Shown here piece after piece: positions 25,960-36,569 of a DNA stretch of 64,000 bases (position 1 is the first letter of the stretch; every line of letters begins with the position of its first letter). The notes under the pieces were generated by a model. The model was not told the origin of the DNA. It saw nothing but the letters and a program-made list of their open reading frames with translations, and did no database searches. Both the position numbers and the translations under genes were made by a program. The DNA lies in assembly GCF_003130205.1 (NCBI RefSeq), contig NZ_NRDF01000010.1, positions 1 through 64,000 of the forward strand, given 5' to 3'. This DNA comes from Aggregatibacter actinomycetemcomitans (GTDB lineage Bacteria; Pseudomonadota; Gammaproteobacteria; Enterobacterales; Pasteurellaceae).

Positions 25960-27609
25960 TTAACGCCAGGCTTTGAATTGATTAATCAAGCCGTTGGTTG
26001 AACTGTCGTGGCTTTCGATTTTATCGTTATTCACCAATTCCGGCAGGATTCGGTTGGCTAGTTGTTTACCTAATTCCACACCCCATTGGTCGAAGCTGTA
26101 AATATTGAACAGCACGCCTTGCACGAAAATTTTGTGTTCATACATGGCGATAAGGGCGCCAAGGCTGAACGGGGTAATTTTTTGTAACAAGATGGAGTTG
26201 GTCGGTTTGTTGCCGGTGAACACTTTGAACGGCACGATGTCTTCCACTTCCGCCAGGGTTTTACCCGCTTTCAGGAATTCCGCTTCCACTTGTTCTTTGG
26301 TTTTACCGAAAGCCAAGGCTTCGGTTTGCGCAAAGAAGTTGGAGAGCAATTTGTTGTGATGATCGGACAACGGATTGTGGGTTTGCGCCGGTGCGATGAA
26401 ATCACAAGGGATTAATGTGGTGCCTTGGTGAATCAATTGATAGAACGCATGCTGACCGTTGGTGCCCGGTTCACCCCAGATAATCGGACCGGTTTGGTAG
26501 TTGTCGATGACTTTGCCGTCACGTCCGACATATTTACCGTTGGATTCCATGTTGCCTTGTTGGAAATAGGCGGCAAAACGGTGTAAATATTGGTCGTAAG
26601 GCAAAATGGCTTCCGTTTGCGCGCCAAGGAAATTGGTGTTCCATAAGCCCACTAACGCTAACGTGGTCGGGATATTTTGCTCCAACGGTGCATTGCGGAA
26701 ATGTTTATCCATTTCGTGCGCACCGCTTAGGAGCGCTTCAAAGTTTTCAAAGCCGATGGAAAGGGCGATAGATAAACCGATGGCTGACCATAAGGAATAA
26801 CGTCCGCCGACCCAATCCCAGAAGCCGAACATATTGTCGGTATCGATACCGAATTTTTCCACTTCTTTGGCATTGGTAGAAAGCGCCGCAAAGTGTTTGG
26901 CAACGTGTTTTTCCTCTTTCGCCGTCGCCAAGAACCAATCACGGGCGGAATTGGCGTTGGTCATGGTTTCCTGGGTGGTGAAGGTTTTGGAGGCAACCAA
27001 CACAAGGGTGGTTTCCGGATTGACTTTCTGCAGGGTTTCCGCAATGTGCGTGCCGTCCACGTTGGACACAAAGTGCATGGTTAAATGGTTTTTATACGGG
27101 CGCAAAGCTTCGGTGACCATGTAAGGACCAAGATCCGAACCGCCGATACCGATATTGATCACGTCGGTAATGGCTTTGCCGGTGTAACCTTTCCATTCAC
27201 CGGAAATCACGCGTTCGCAGAAGGACTTCATTTTCGAAAGTACCGCATTCACTTCCGGCATCACGTCTTTGCCGTCCACCAAAACAGGCGTATTGGCGCG
27301 GTTACGCAGTGCGGTGTGTAAAACGGCACGATTTTCCGTACGGTTGATTTTTTCCCCGTTGAACATGGCTTCTTTCGCTTGCGCCAGACCGCATTCTTCG
27401 GTGAGTTGACGCAATAAACCAAGGGTTTCTTGGGTCAGATTATTTTTGGAAAAATCAACTAAGATTTCATTATTGAAAGTTAAAGAATAATGCGCAAAGC
27501 GATCTTTTTCTTGCGCAAATAATTGCTGAATCGTGGCGTTTTTGCGTTGTGCATGGTGTTGCGTTAGTGCTTTCCATGCGTTAGTTTGGGTTGGATTAAT
27601 TTTTTGCAT
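25960..27609 (-). CDS. pgi: Glucose-6-phosphate isomerase
   Basis: 549 residues, standard length. Interconverts glucose-6- and fructose-6-phosphate. PGI signatures: [40 protein letters not shown] and [13 protein letters not shown]. It lies 15 bp after alr. The gene order dnaB-alr-pgi is that of Haemophilus. Confidence 0.98.
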   Translation of the reverse strand: MQKINPTQTNAWKALTQHHAQRKNATIQQLFAQEKDRFAHYSLTFNNEILVDFSKNNLTQETLGLLRQLTEECGLAQAKEAMFNGEKINRTENRAVLHTALRNRANTPVLVDGKDVMPEVNAVLSKMKSFCERVISGEWKGYTGKAITDVINIGIGGSDLGPYMVTEALRPYKNHLTMHFVSNVDGTHIAETLQKVNPETTLVLVASKTFTTQETMTNANSARDWFLATAKEEKHVAKHFAALSTNAKEVEKFGIDTDNMFGFWDWVGGRYSLWSAIGLSIALSIGFENFEALLSGAHEMDKHFRNAPLEQNIPTTLALVGLWNTNFLGAQTEAILPYDQYLHRFAAYFQQGNMESNGKYVGRDGKVIDNYQTGPIIWGEPGTNGQHAFYQLIHQGTTLIPCDFIAPAQTHNPLSDHHNKLLSNFFAQTEALAFGKTKEQVEAEFLKAGKTLAEVEDIVPFKVFTGNKPTNSILLQKITPFSLGALIAMYEHKIFVQGVLFNIYSFDQWGVELGKQLANRILPELVNNDKIESHDSSTNGLINQFKAWR

Positions 27610-27624
27610 AAGCTCTCCTTAAAC

Positions 27625-28707
27625 TTAATCTATGTATTCGGTTAAAACACGCGGGGTTAATTTGGTGATTAATTCATAGCTGATAATACCGGTAATTGCT
27701 GCAATTTCTTCGATAGGCAATGCTTTGCCCCACAGGATCACTTCATCACCGACCTTTTCCTGACTGTCTGCACCCAGATCCACGGTGAGCATATCCATGG
27801 AAACCTTTCCGACGATAGGCACACGGCGGCCATTCAGATAAACCGGCGTACCTTCCGGCACATCACGCGGATAGCCGTCGCCGTAGCCGATTGCTACCAC
27901 GCCGATTTTGGTATCTTTGTCACTCACCCAAACGCCGCCGTAACCCACCGGTTCGCCTTTTTTATGTTCGCGTACGGCGATTAAGGAAGAAGTGAGATTC
28001 ATCACCGGAATTAAACCGTATTCTTTGCCGGCGATATTATTCGGTGAAATGCCGTACATAATAATGCCCGGGCGAATCCAATCCAAATGCGCGTCATGCC
28101 AGAATAAAACGCCGCCGGATGCGGAAATGCTGCGCTCGCCGCCTTTGCCTTCCGTCGCCCATAAAAAACGCGCCAATTGTTTTTCGGTATAACCGCATTC
28201 CAATTCATCGGCACGACTAAAATGGCTGACAAAACCGATATTCGGATCAACGCAAGGTAACGATTTTAATTTTTGATAAAAGGCGTCCACTTCGTCTAAA
28301 TGTACCCCTAAACGGTGCATACCGGTATCAATTTTTAACCAGACTTTGATCGGATTCGGGGTTTTCGCCTGCTCCAGCGCATCCAGCTGTTCTTGGCTGT
28401 GTACCACGGTTTGAATGTTGTTCACCGCCAGAACGGGTAAGTCTTTGGAAGAGAAAAAACCTTCCAACAATAAAATCGGCTTGGTAATGCCGTTGGAACG
28501 CAATTTTAACGCTTCTTCCAAACGCGCCACACCGAAACAATCCACCAGATTTTCTACGGCGGAAGACACGAACACGACGCCGTGTCCGTAGGCGTTGGCT
28601 TTGACCACCGCAATAATTTTGCTTTCCGGGGCTTTTTGTTTAATAGTTTGAATATTGTGCTTCAAGGCAACAGAACTGATTTTGGCTGTTGCGGGTTTCA
28701 TGTGCAT
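27625..28707 (-). CDS. alr: Alanine racemase
   Basis: 360 residues. Makes D-alanine for peptidoglycan. PLP lysine in AVVKANAYGHG, tyrosine-bearing IGYGDGYPRDVP, and VSMDMLTVDLG are all visible. The start could be the ATG at 28707 or the one two codons later (MKPATAK). Sits 23 bp after dnaB. Confidence 0.97.
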   Translation of the reverse strand: MHMKPATAKISSVALKHNIQTIKQKAPESKIIAVVKANAYGHGVVFVSSAVENLVDCFGVARLEEALKLRSNGITKPILLLEGFFSSKDLPVLAVNNIQTVVHSQEQLDALEQAKTPNPIKVWLKIDTGMHRLGVHLDEVDAFYQKLKSLPCVDPNIGFVSHFSRADELECGYTEKQLARFLWATEGKGGERSISASGGVLFWHDAHLDWIRPGIIMYGISPNNIAGKEYGLIPVMNLTSSLIAVREHKKGEPVGYGGVWVSDKDTKIGVVAIGYGDGYPRDVPEGTPVYLNGRRVPIVGKVSMDMLTVDLGADSQEKVGDEVILWGKALPIEEIAAITGIISYELITKLTPRVLTEYID

Positions 28708-28730
28708 TTTTCAATCTCTTCGCTGATTCT

Positions 28731-30137
28731 TTAATATTCATCATCGTAATAGTGATGTTCCGCCAAATTATCAAACCGGGAAAATTGCCCTTGGAACACC
28801 AGTTTTACGCGCCCGATAGGACCGTTACGCTGTTTACCGATAATAATTTCCGCAATGCCTTTTTCTTCCGACTCACGGTTATACACTTCATCACGATAAA
28901 TAAACATGATCAAATCCGCATCCTGCTCAATGGAGCCCGATTCCCGCAAATCCGAGTTTACCGGACGTTTGTCCTGGCGGTTTTCCAACATACGGTTTAA
29001 TTGTGACAGGGCGATTACCGGCACTTCCAATTCTTTTGCCAGGGCTTTTAAAGAACGGGAAATTTCCGCGATTTCCAACGTTCGATTATCGGAAAATGCC
29101 GGCGCGCGCATTAATTGAAGATAGTCCACCATGATTAAACTTAACCCGCCGTTTTCCCGATAAACCCTTCTGGCGCGGGAACGCAGCTCAGTTGGCGTTA
29201 AACCTGAGGAGTCATCAATAAATAAATTCGGTTTTTTGGCAAGCACGCCCATGGTGCTGGAAATTTTCGCCCAGTCGTTATCGTCCAAGCCCTGACCGGT
29301 ACGAATTTTGGTTTGATCCACTCGGGAAAGTGACGCAAGGCTACGCATCATAATTTGTTCTGCCGGCATCTCCAAACTGAATACCAGCACCGGTTTTTCA
29401 CTGCCTAACGCCGCATTTTCACACAGGTTCATGGCAAACGTGGTTTTCCCCATGGAAGGACGCGCCGCCACAATAATCAAATCGGATTTTTGCAAGCCTG
29501 CGGTTTTTTTATCCAAATCTTTAAAGCCGGTAGAAACGCCGGTGACGCCGGAATGATCTTTGGTTTGACTGAGTTGTTCGATTTTACTGATGGTGTTTTC
29601 CAGAATGGCGATAATATTTTTGGGACCTTCATTGCCCGAGGTACGTTTTTCCGCGATGGCAAACACTTCCCGTTCCGCTTCGTCCAGCAAATGTTTCACA
29701 TCCTGCCCTTTCGGCGAATAGCTGTTCTGCGCGATTTTATTCCCCACGGAAATCAATTCGCGCATGATGGCTTTTTCCCGCACGACGTTTGCATACGCCA
29801 CCACGTTGGCGGCACTCGGCGTGTTATTGGAAAGTTCCGCCAAATAAGCAAACCCGCCCACCTGTTCAATCACTTCACGGCTTTTGAGGGCTTGTTCCAA
29901 AGTGATTAAATCCACCGGTGCCTGCCGGGCAATAAGCTTTTCCATCTCCTCAAAAATCAAGCGATGTTCAAAGCGATAAAAATCCTCTTTCACCACATTT
30001 TCCGCTACATCATCCCAATAAAAATTGTTCAATAAAATACTGCCTAACACCGCTTGTTCGGCTTCAATGGAATGAGGGGGAATATTTAAATTGGTGGTAT
30101 TTTTTTCTTTTGCAGGAGGTGAATTCTTAGACGCCAT
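28731..30137 (-). CDS. dnaB: Replicative DNA helicase DnaB
   Basis: 468 residues. N-terminal primase-binding domain from PPHSIEAEQAVLGSILL, linker, then RecA-like helicase with Walker A AARPSMGKTT, Walker B LSLIMVDYLQLM and arginine finger region SDLRESGSIEQDADLIMF. No intein. Confidence 0.98.
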   Translation of the reverse strand: MASKNSPPAKEKNTTNLNIPPHSIEAEQAVLGSILLNNFYWDDVAENVVKEDFYRFEHRLIFEEMEKLIARQAPVDLITLEQALKSREVIEQVGGFAYLAELSNNTPSAANVVAYANVVREKAIMRELISVGNKIAQNSYSPKGQDVKHLLDEAEREVFAIAEKRTSGNEGPKNIIAILENTISKIEQLSQTKDHSGVTGVSTGFKDLDKKTAGLQKSDLIIVAARPSMGKTTFAMNLCENAALGSEKPVLVFSLEMPAEQIMMRSLASLSRVDQTKIRTGQGLDDNDWAKISSTMGVLAKKPNLFIDDSSGLTPTELRSRARRVYRENGGLSLIMVDYLQLMRAPAFSDNRTLEIAEISRSLKALAKELEVPVIALSQLNRMLENRQDKRPVNSDLRESGSIEQDADLIMFIYRDEVYNRESEEKGIAEIIIGKQRNGPIGRVKLVFQGQFSRFDNLAEHHYYDDEY

Positions 30138-30211
30138 CGTTGCCTCGGTTAATGGAAAAAAGTCGCTATATGATATACCAAATCCGAGGCCGGTTTAACT
30201 TAAAAATACAA

Positions 30212-30260
30212 AAAAGTGCGGTGGAAATTCTTCGTAAAAATCCACCGCACTTTTCTTTTC
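30212..30260 (-). terminator. Terminator of aroG made of an inverted uptake-signal pair
   Basis: Perfect 14-bp arms AAAAGTGCGGTGGA (30212-30225) and TCCACCGCACTTTT (30241-30254), with a T-run on the minus strand. Confidence 0.85.
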
Positions 30261-30287
30261 TTTAGAAGGGAGCAATTAAGATATGAA

Positions 30288-31367
30288 TTAGCCGTTTAAT
30301 TTACGTCTTGCCACCACGGCATCGGATAATTCCTGCAAGACTTTTTCACTATCGTCCCAGCCGATACAACTGTCGGTGATACTTTGCCCGTACATCAATT
30401 CTTTGCCTTCCACCAAATCCTGACGACCTTCCACCAAATGGCTTTCAATCATGACGCCGAAAATTTGTTTTGAGCCATTGGCAATTTGGCGTGCTACTTC
30501 ATGACTAACGTCTAATTGCTTTTTGAACTGTTTGCTGCTGTTAGCATGGCTGAAATCTACCATAACATGCGGTATGTAGCCGGCTTTGGCAAGTTCCGCA
30601 CATACCTCGGAAACGTCTTTTTCGCTGTAATTCGGACCATTGTCACCACCGCGTAAAATAATGTGGCAGTCTTCGTTACCTTTGGTGGAAACAATGGCGG
30701 AATGGCCGAATTTGGTTACGGATAAGAAATGGTGCGGTGCTTCTGCAGCGCCGATAGCATCTAAAGCAATTTTCACGCAACCGTTAGTGGCATTTTTAAA
30801 ACCTACCGCACAGGATAAACCGGAGGCCAGCTCACGGTGTACCTGGGATTCGGTGGTTCTTGCACCAATGGCACCCCAGCTCATAAAATCCGCTAAATAC
30901 TGCGGTGTGATCATATCCAAAAACTCACCGGCGGAAGGCACGCTCAAATTGTTAATGTCGGATAATAACTTACGCGCCATGCGCAAACCATCATTCAGGG
31001 CATAGGTATTATTTAAGTGCGGGTCATTAATTAAGCCTTTCCATCCTACCGTGGTACGCGGTTTTTCAAAATATACGCGCATGATGATTTGTAAGGTATA
31101 TTTAAATTTTTCACGCATCAATTTGATGCGTTGCGCGTACTCCAATGCCGCTTTCGGATCGTGAATGGAGCAAGGCCCGATCACCACCAACAGGCGATCA
31201 TCTTTGCCATGAATAATATCGTGTGCTTCTTTGCGGGCTTGTTCTACGGTTTTTACCGCAATGTCGCTGGCGGGGAATTTTTCTAATAACGCGATGGGCG
31301 GTAATACCTGTTCAATCTTACCGATTCGGGTATCATCGTTTTTAATATTAATATCTTTTTTCTTCAT
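30288..31367 (-). CDS. aroG: 3-deoxy-7-phosphoheptulonate synthase
   Basis: 359 residues, AroFGH-type class I DAHP synthase, first step of the shikimate pathway. Motifs: VVIGPCSIHDPKAA, RVYFEKPRTTVGWKGL, GARTTESQVHRELASGLSCAVGFKN (shown in part) and VMVDFSHANSSK. I assign AroG over AroF/H on overall likeness; the feedback amino acid is not proven. Confidence 0.92.
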   Translation of the reverse strand: MKKKDINIKNDDTRIGKIEQVLPPIALLEKFPASDIAVKTVEQARKEAHDIIHGKDDRLLVVIGPCSIHDPKAALEYAQRIKLMREKFKYTLQIIMRVYFEKPRTTVGWKGLINDPHLNNTYALNDGLRMARKLLSDINNLSVPSAGEFLDMITPQYLADFMSWGAIGARTTESQVHRELASGLSCAVGFKNATNGCVKIALDAIGAAEAPHHFLSVTKFGHSAIVSTKGNEDCHIILRGGDNGPNYSEKDVSEVCAELAKAGYIPHVMVDFSHANSSKQFKKQLDVSHEVARQIANGSKQIFGVMIESHLVEGRQDLVEGKELMYGQSITDSCIGWDDSEKVLQELSDAVVARRKLNG

Positions 31368-31467
31368 TTTTCACTCTTGATTACACAACAACAAAACTAA
31401 ATTTAAAAAAGCGACTCTACTCTACCACCATCTCTTGTACTAGCAAACGAGTTTATTGAATTTCTTG

Positions 31468-32718
31468 TTAATGACCGCTTAACACCTGTGCCGGTTGTAA
31501 TTTTGCCGCGCGGTTTGCCGGATAAAGACTGGCGAATAAACTTAAAATTAACGCGGACAACAACACCAAAAGCACATCCTGCCAATGTAATTCCGTCGGT
31601 AGGAAATCCACGAAATAAATGCCATCGGACAATAACTTTTTGCCTATCGCCTTTTCCAGCAACTGAATCAACTGGGTCAGATTCAAGGCTAAAATCACGC
31701 CAAGCACAATGCCAATCAGGCAGCCTTTCATGCCCGCCTGCAAGCCGTACCAAATAAAAATCCGTTTAATGAAACGATTATTTGCGCCGAGGGTGCGCAT
31801 AATGGCAATATCGCCGGCTTTGTCTTTCACCGCCATAATTAAGGTAGAAACAATATTAAAACAGGCGACCCCGATAACCAACACCATGGCGATATACATG
31901 ACCATGCGGATCAGCTGAATATCGCGGTACATATAGCCGAATTTGCTGATCCAGTTTTGCAGATACAACATCTGCGGATAATCCTGCAACATGGAATAGT
32001 CCATGGCTTGCACACTAAATGGATCGGCGGTTTTCAGTTCCACGCCGGTCACTTGATCTGCCCGGTAACTCATCAATTGCTGCGCCTGTGCCAACGGCAT
32101 CAAGGCATAACTGTGATCCAGCTGACCATCCAAACGCAGAATACCGGTCACTTGAATACGTTCACGTAACGGTTGGGTGAGATTTTCCGAACCTTTTTGC
32201 CAGGAAATCAACAAAGACACCCAATCCCCTTCCTGCACGTCCAAATCTCGCGCAATACCGGAGCCGAGAACCAATCCACCGTTTTGCGCAAAATTCTGCC
32301 ACCCGGCATTTAACACGAAATGCCCGAGAGAACTCACTTGATCCTGCAATGTCGTTTCCACGCCTTTAATTTGCACGACTTTTAATTTTGCGCCGTTTTC
32401 CACCAACGCGGTAAAACTCACGAAAGGCGAAATACCGCAAATTTGCGAATTTTGTTTGAGCCTCACCGCCAGATTCTGCCAATGATCGATAGGCGCATCC
32501 CCCTGCCCCGGGGCGGAAATAATTTCCACATGCGGCACCACCGCCAAAATGCGCTGATTCAGCTCGCGCTCAAAACCGTTCATGGCACTTAAGCCGATAA
32601 TGAGTACCGCCACGCCTAAGGCAATGCCCATACTGGAAAAAAAGGCAATCAGCGACACCAAGCGGTTTTTATGCTTACTGCGCTGATAACGCCAGCTAAT
32701 AAAAAATGGCGTATTCAT
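31468..32718 (-). CDS. lolE: Lipoprotein-releasing ABC permease LolE
   Basis: 416 residues. N-terminal membrane helix, a large periplasmic domain and three C-terminal helices, the MacB/LolCE topology. Extracts outer-membrane lipoproteins with LolC and LolD. Overlaps the lolD stop by one base (TGATG). The C-terminus SLYPANRAAKLQPAQVL is the family motif. Confidence 0.92.
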   Translation of the reverse strand: MNTPFFISWRYQRSKHKNRLVSLIAFFSSMGIALGVAVLIIGLSAMNGFERELNQRILAVVPHVEIISAPGQGDAPIDHWQNLAVRLKQNSQICGISPFVSFTALVENGAKLKVVQIKGVETTLQDQVSSLGHFVLNAGWQNFAQNGGLVLGSGIARDLDVQEGDWVSLLISWQKGSENLTQPLRERIQVTGILRLDGQLDHSYALMPLAQAQQLMSYRADQVTGVELKTADPFSVQAMDYSMLQDYPQMLYLQNWISKFGYMYRDIQLIRMVMYIAMVLVIGVACFNIVSTLIMAVKDKAGDIAIMRTLGANNRFIKRIFIWYGLQAGMKGCLIGIVLGVILALNLTQLIQLLEKAIGKKLLSDGIYFVDFLPTELHWQDVLLVLLSALILSLFASLYPANRAAKLQPAQVLSGH

Positions 32719-33404
32719 CAGGCATTTTCCTCACGTAGCACGCCGTCTTGCATAATCAGGCGCCGATTGAGTTTTTCCGCCAAGCTTAAATCATGCGTCA
32801 CCAACAAAAAGGCGATATGCTTTTCCCGGTTTAGCTGTTGAATCAGCTCAAAAATGCTCTCTGTGGTTTTATGATCCAAATTTCCTGTGGGTTCATCCGC
32901 CAGCACCAGCGCGGGGTTATTCACCAGCGCGCGGGCAATCGCCACACGTTGACGCTCACCGCCGGACAAGGCGGACGGACGATGTGAAATTCTGTGCTGT
33001 AAACCGACCGCACTTAACATCTGCTCGGCGCGTGCCTGCGATTCGCTTTTATTTTGTCGCCCGATTAACATCGGCATCATGACATTTTCAAGTGCGGTGA
33101 AATCCGCCATCAAATGATGAAACTGATACACGAAACCCAAATACTGATTACGCAGTTTCGCCAAAGCGTTAGGTGTCATTTGTTGCAGCGACTGCCCTTT
33201 AATGAAAACCTCTCCGCCACTCGGTTGATCCAAACCGCCCAAAGCGTGTAACAAGGTGCTTTTGCCCGAACCTGAACTGCCCACAATGGCAACCAGTTCG
33301 CCCGGTTGCATGGCGAAAGAAACCTGTTTCAACACTTCCGTTTGTTGCGTGCCTTCTTGGTAAAATTTACTGATATTTTGGCAGGATAATAATGCTTTAG
33401 TCAT
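32718..33404 (-). CDS. lolD: Lipoprotein-releasing ATPase LolD
   Basis: 228 residues. Walker [10 protein letters not shown], signature LSGGERQR, Walker [13 protein letters not shown] and switch His in LVTHD. Provides energy for LolCE. Middle gene of lolC-lolD-lolE. Confidence 0.95.
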   Translation of the reverse strand: MTKALLSCQNISKFYQEGTQQTEVLKQVSFAMQPGELVAIVGSSGSGKSTLLHALGGLDQPSGGEVFIKGQSLQQMTPNALAKLRNQYLGFVYQFHHLMADFTALENVMMPMLIGRQNKSESQARAEQMLSAVGLQHRISHRPSALSGGERQRVAIARALVNNPALVLADEPTGNLDHKTTESIFELIQQLNREKHIAFLLVTHDLSLAEKLNRRLIMQDGVLREENA

Positions 33405-33419
33405 GTTTTCATCTCTTGT

Positions 33420-34604
33420 TTATTCGTAGCGCAAGGCTTCCGCCGGCTCAACTTTCGCCGCCCGATATGCCGGATAAATGGTGGATAATAAAGACAATAA
33501 TAGGGAAAAGGCGATAATCGTCAGAATTTGCCAAGGCTCAAGTGCGGTAGGTAAATACATCGTTTGTGCGCCGAATAAATTCACAATGCCGTCTAAATTT
33601 AACGTCACCAGCACACCTAAAATCGAGCCCGGCAAGGTTCCCATCAAGCCCACCAATAAACCTTGATAAATAAAGATGGAACGCACTTGTCCTTTGGTCA
33701 GCCCTTGGGTTTGCAAAATGGCGATTTCGCCCTGTTTGTCCACCACCATCAGACTTAAAGACGTAATGATATTGGAAATCGCCACGACGATAATCAGGCT
33801 CACCAACAAGCCCATCATATTTTTTTCCATACGCACCGCTTGGAAAAATTCGCCTTTTTGGGTGCGCCAATCGCTGATTTGATAGTCCGCCGGAAACGCA
33901 GTCGGCAAAGCGGTAATCTGGAAAGGATCCGCTAAGAATAAGCGAAAGCCCTGCGCCTCGCCCGGCTGAATACGCATTAAGCGCCCGATGTCCGTTAAAT
34001 TGGCAAAGGCTTCATAGCCGGACACTTCACCACTATCAAAATAGATTTCGCTCACAGTAAATAAGCGCTGTAAGGACACGCGTCCGAAAGGCGTATATTG
34101 GCTATTCTCGGTGATCATTAAGCGCACTTTATCGCCCACATGCAGATTTAGTTTCTGCGCCAGTTGATCACCGATAATGATTTTAAACTCGCCCGCCGGC
34201 AACATTTTATCGAATTCCTGCTCGGGAAAATCAAATAAAATCGGATCATCGGAAAACTGCCGAATCCCAATCACCTGCCCCGCGCTAACACCGCCCGCCG
34301 TCTGGAAAATCACGTTAGTCATGTTAATCGGCACGGCTTTTTGTACGAAATTCGGTATCGGCAGCTGTGCTTCGTCAATTTTGGCATTGCCGTTCAGACT
34401 GACAATGGCGTGCGGAATAGTGGACAGCACCTGTTGCTTTTGGTAGCCCTCCAAGCCGTTCATCACGGACAGCACGATGATCAACGCCATCACGCCGAGC
34501 ACAATCCCGAAGCCGGCTAAGTTCGTCACCAAACGCCCGAAACGATCGGCACTTTTCGCCCGCCAATAGCGTAACGCGATAAAAAGAGGTGTAGATAAAG
34601 TCAT
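33420..34604 (-). CDS. lolC: Lipoprotein-releasing ABC permease LolC
   Basis: 394 residues with the same topology as LolE and a related C-terminus (STIYPAYRAAKVEPAEALRYE). Recognises the transfer partner LolA in the known complex. First gene of the operon; lolD starts 15 bp later. Confidence 0.92.
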   Translation of the reverse strand: MTLSTPLFIALRYWRAKSADRFGRLVTNLAGFGIVLGVMALIIVLSVMNGLEGYQKQQVLSTIPHAIVSLNGNAKIDEAQLPIPNFVQKAVPINMTNVIFQTAGGVSAGQVIGIRQFSDDPILFDFPEQEFDKMLPAGEFKIIIGDQLAQKLNLHVGDKVRLMITENSQYTPFGRVSLQRLFTVSEIYFDSGEVSGYEAFANLTDIGRLMRIQPGEAQGFRLFLADPFQITALPTAFPADYQISDWRTQKGEFFQAVRMEKNMMGLLVSLIIVVAISNIITSLSLMVVDKQGEIAILQTQGLTKGQVRSIFIYQGLLVGLMGTLPGSILGVLVTLNLDGIVNLFGAQTMYLPTALEPWQILTIIAFSLLLSLLSTIYPAYRAAKVEPAEALRYE

Positions 34605-34982
34605 AACTGATTAAAAATAGTCAAAAATACGGAAAAAATTGTGCGCTAGTTTAGCATAGAAGGAAAGAAAAAGCAGAACAGCAAGAAGTCTCTCATGCCA
34701 CACATGAAAAATACGCCAAACCAGTGCGGAAATACGACGCAGCTGTAGTCGTATAATAGCATTCGAAGAAATGTGACAAGTAGACACCAAATAATGTAAA
34801 ACTCTGCTCAAGTGGTGCCAAACGAGCTTAAATAAAATCAAAAAATCAAGCCGAGCGGTATTATGAGTATGTCCCTAACTAAACGTGTGGGCAATAACAC
34901 TGTGGTATTAAAAGATAAAAACTGTCAAAAAATCGCAGACAGAATGTATCACCTCTGTCAACAAACATTTCATTGGGCGTCA
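34605..34982. other. Intergenic region between lolC and the SMR gene
   Basis: Upstream control region of lolC (left part). A short plus-strand frame at 34864-35001 (MSMSLTKRVGNNTVVLKDKN...) is not recognised and overlaps the SMR gene end. No clear RNA gene or repeat is seen. Confidence 0.4.
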
Positions 34983-35312
34983 CTAATGGCTACCCATATG
35001 TGAAAGGGTATTTAAAATTATCACGCCGGCGAGAATAAGTCCTAACCCGATAATGCCCCAAAGATCTACTTTCTGTCCAAAAATAGAAACGCTAATCAAA
35101 GCAGTTAGTACCAAACCTACGCCAGCCCAAATGGCATATGCAGTGCCGAGCGAAATGCTTTTTAGCGCAATAGACAGAAAATAAAAGGCACAGCCAAAAC
35201 CGATTATGACACCAACCGATGGCAATAATTTGCTAAAACCGTTACTTATTTTTAACATTGATGAACCGAAAACTTCGCCCACTATAGCTAATGCCAGGAA
35301 TAGCCAGTGCAT
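34983..35312 (-). CDS. Small multidrug resistance efflux protein (EmrE/QacE-like)
   Basis: 109 residues, four membrane helices. The proton- and drug-binding Glu13 (EmrE Glu14) is in IVGEVFGSSML; Trp62 in AYAIWAGVG fits the EmrE/Qac group rather than Gdx/SugE guanidinium exporters. Substrate is inferred only from the family. Stands alone on the minus strand. Confidence 0.88.
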   Translation of the reverse strand: MHWLFLALAIVGEVFGSSMLKISNGFSKLLPSVGVIIGFGCAFYFLSIALKSISLGTAYAIWAGVGLVLTALISVSIFGQKVDLWGIIGLGLILAGVIILNTLSHMGSH

Positions 35313-35469
35313 AGATAATCCTCTTTATCGTAAATGTAAGAATATTTTACTTAAAAATAGCTTTAAATTGCAGTTGTAATCGGTTTTTTATGTTGCCTTC
35401 AAGTTTCACAGTAAGATATAAAAATATGGCGCCCGTTTCAGGCGCCGTATATAGCACAGGACACGGAAA

Positions 35470-36414
35470 TTACTTACCGTTCGCCACAAAATCTTCAATA
35501 TTTTGCGCTACTTTATTCACCAGCGTGGTGACGGCGGAATCGCTCGCCCAGGCAACATGCGGGGTCAGCAAAAGATTCGGTAAGCGTTTTGCCGCCTGAA
35601 TAAGCGGATTGTCTTTTTCCGGCGGTTCTTTCACCAACACGTCCAACGCCGCCCCGGCGATTTTGCCGCTTTCCAGGGCAGCCAATAAGGCGCTTTCGTC
35701 CACCAACGGACCACGCCCGGTATTAATTAAATACGCCGTCGGTTTCATTAATGCCAAGGTGTCGGCATTGATAAGATTTTTGGTGGTGTCGGTGAGTGGG
35801 CAATGCAGCGTCACAATATCCGCCTGTTTCAGTACGGTTTCAAAATCGGTATAACCGTCACGAATTCGGTCGGCGCCTTTGTGTTCCGCATACAATACCT
35901 TCATGCCCAACAACTGCGCCAAACGTCCGATTTCTGTGCCGATGTTACCTTTGCCGAATACGCCTAAGGTTGCGCCGCGCACATCGGTAATCGGGTAATC
36001 GGTGTAGCAAAATTGTCCGCAGGTCGCCCAGCGATCGGAAGTGACTTGATCGCGATAATAGCTCATCAAGCTATGTTTCAGCGCAAAAATCATGCCCAAA
36101 ACGTGTTCCGGCACGGTGACGCCGGAATAACCGGTGACGTTCTTCACGGCGATCCCGAGCGCTTTCGCCGCCGCTAAATCAATGTTATTGGTGCCGGTGG
36201 CGGTAATGGCGATGAGTTTTAATTTCGGCAAGCGGCTGAGGAGATCGCGATCGAACACCACTTTGCTAGTCACCACAATGTCGGCATCTTTGGCGCGTTC
36301 AAAGGTTTCTTGTGGTAACGTGCGGTCATATTCCGTCCAGGTATGCGGGAAGCTCGGGCGCGGGATGTCGTGGCTGGCGGGAATGCCGGTGCGATCTAAA
36401 AAAACAATATTCAT
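35470..36414 (-). CDS. D-2-hydroxyacid dehydrogenase
   Basis: 314 residues from ATG 36414, preceded by AAGGAG; a longer frame to 36441 is rejected. NAD-binding GVFGKGNIG and the catalytic Arg (NTGRGPLV), Glu (VKEPPEKD) and His (TPHVAWAS) are present. Closest in style to glycerate/hydroxypyruvate reductases (HprA-like), but substrate is not certain. Confidence 0.88.
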   Translation of the reverse strand: MNIVFLDRTGIPASHDIPRPSFPHTWTEYDRTLPQETFERAKDADIVVTSKVVFDRDLLSRLPKLKLIAITATGTNNIDLAAAKALGIAVKNVTGYSGVTVPEHVLGMIFALKHSLMSYYRDQVTSDRWATCGQFCYTDYPITDVRGATLGVFGKGNIGTEIGRLAQLLGMKVLYAEHKGADRIRDGYTDFETVLKQADIVTLHCPLTDTTKNLINADTLALMKPTAYLINTGRGPLVDESALLAALESGKIAGAALDVLVKEPPEKDNPLIQAAKRLPNLLLTPHVAWASDSAVTTLVNKVAQNIEDFVANGK

Positions 36415-36569
36415 CAAAAACTCCTTTTGTGCGTAATACATTCTGAATGCGGTTCATAACTTTAAAGAGGCCTTTAAGGAAAAACAAGAGGATGGCGGGA
36501 TTTTTGTGATTTGTGTGATCCCGATCTAAAAAACGCTGAGAAAAACCACCGCACTTTTTGCTCAAGAAT

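Noticed and set aside
31403-31753. Extra gene overlapping the lolE end
   Set aside because: Out-of-frame shadow of lolE with arginine-rich composition.
34611-34841. 76-codon minus-strand frame upstream of lolC
   Set aside because: No ribosome site or family resemblance; likely chance.
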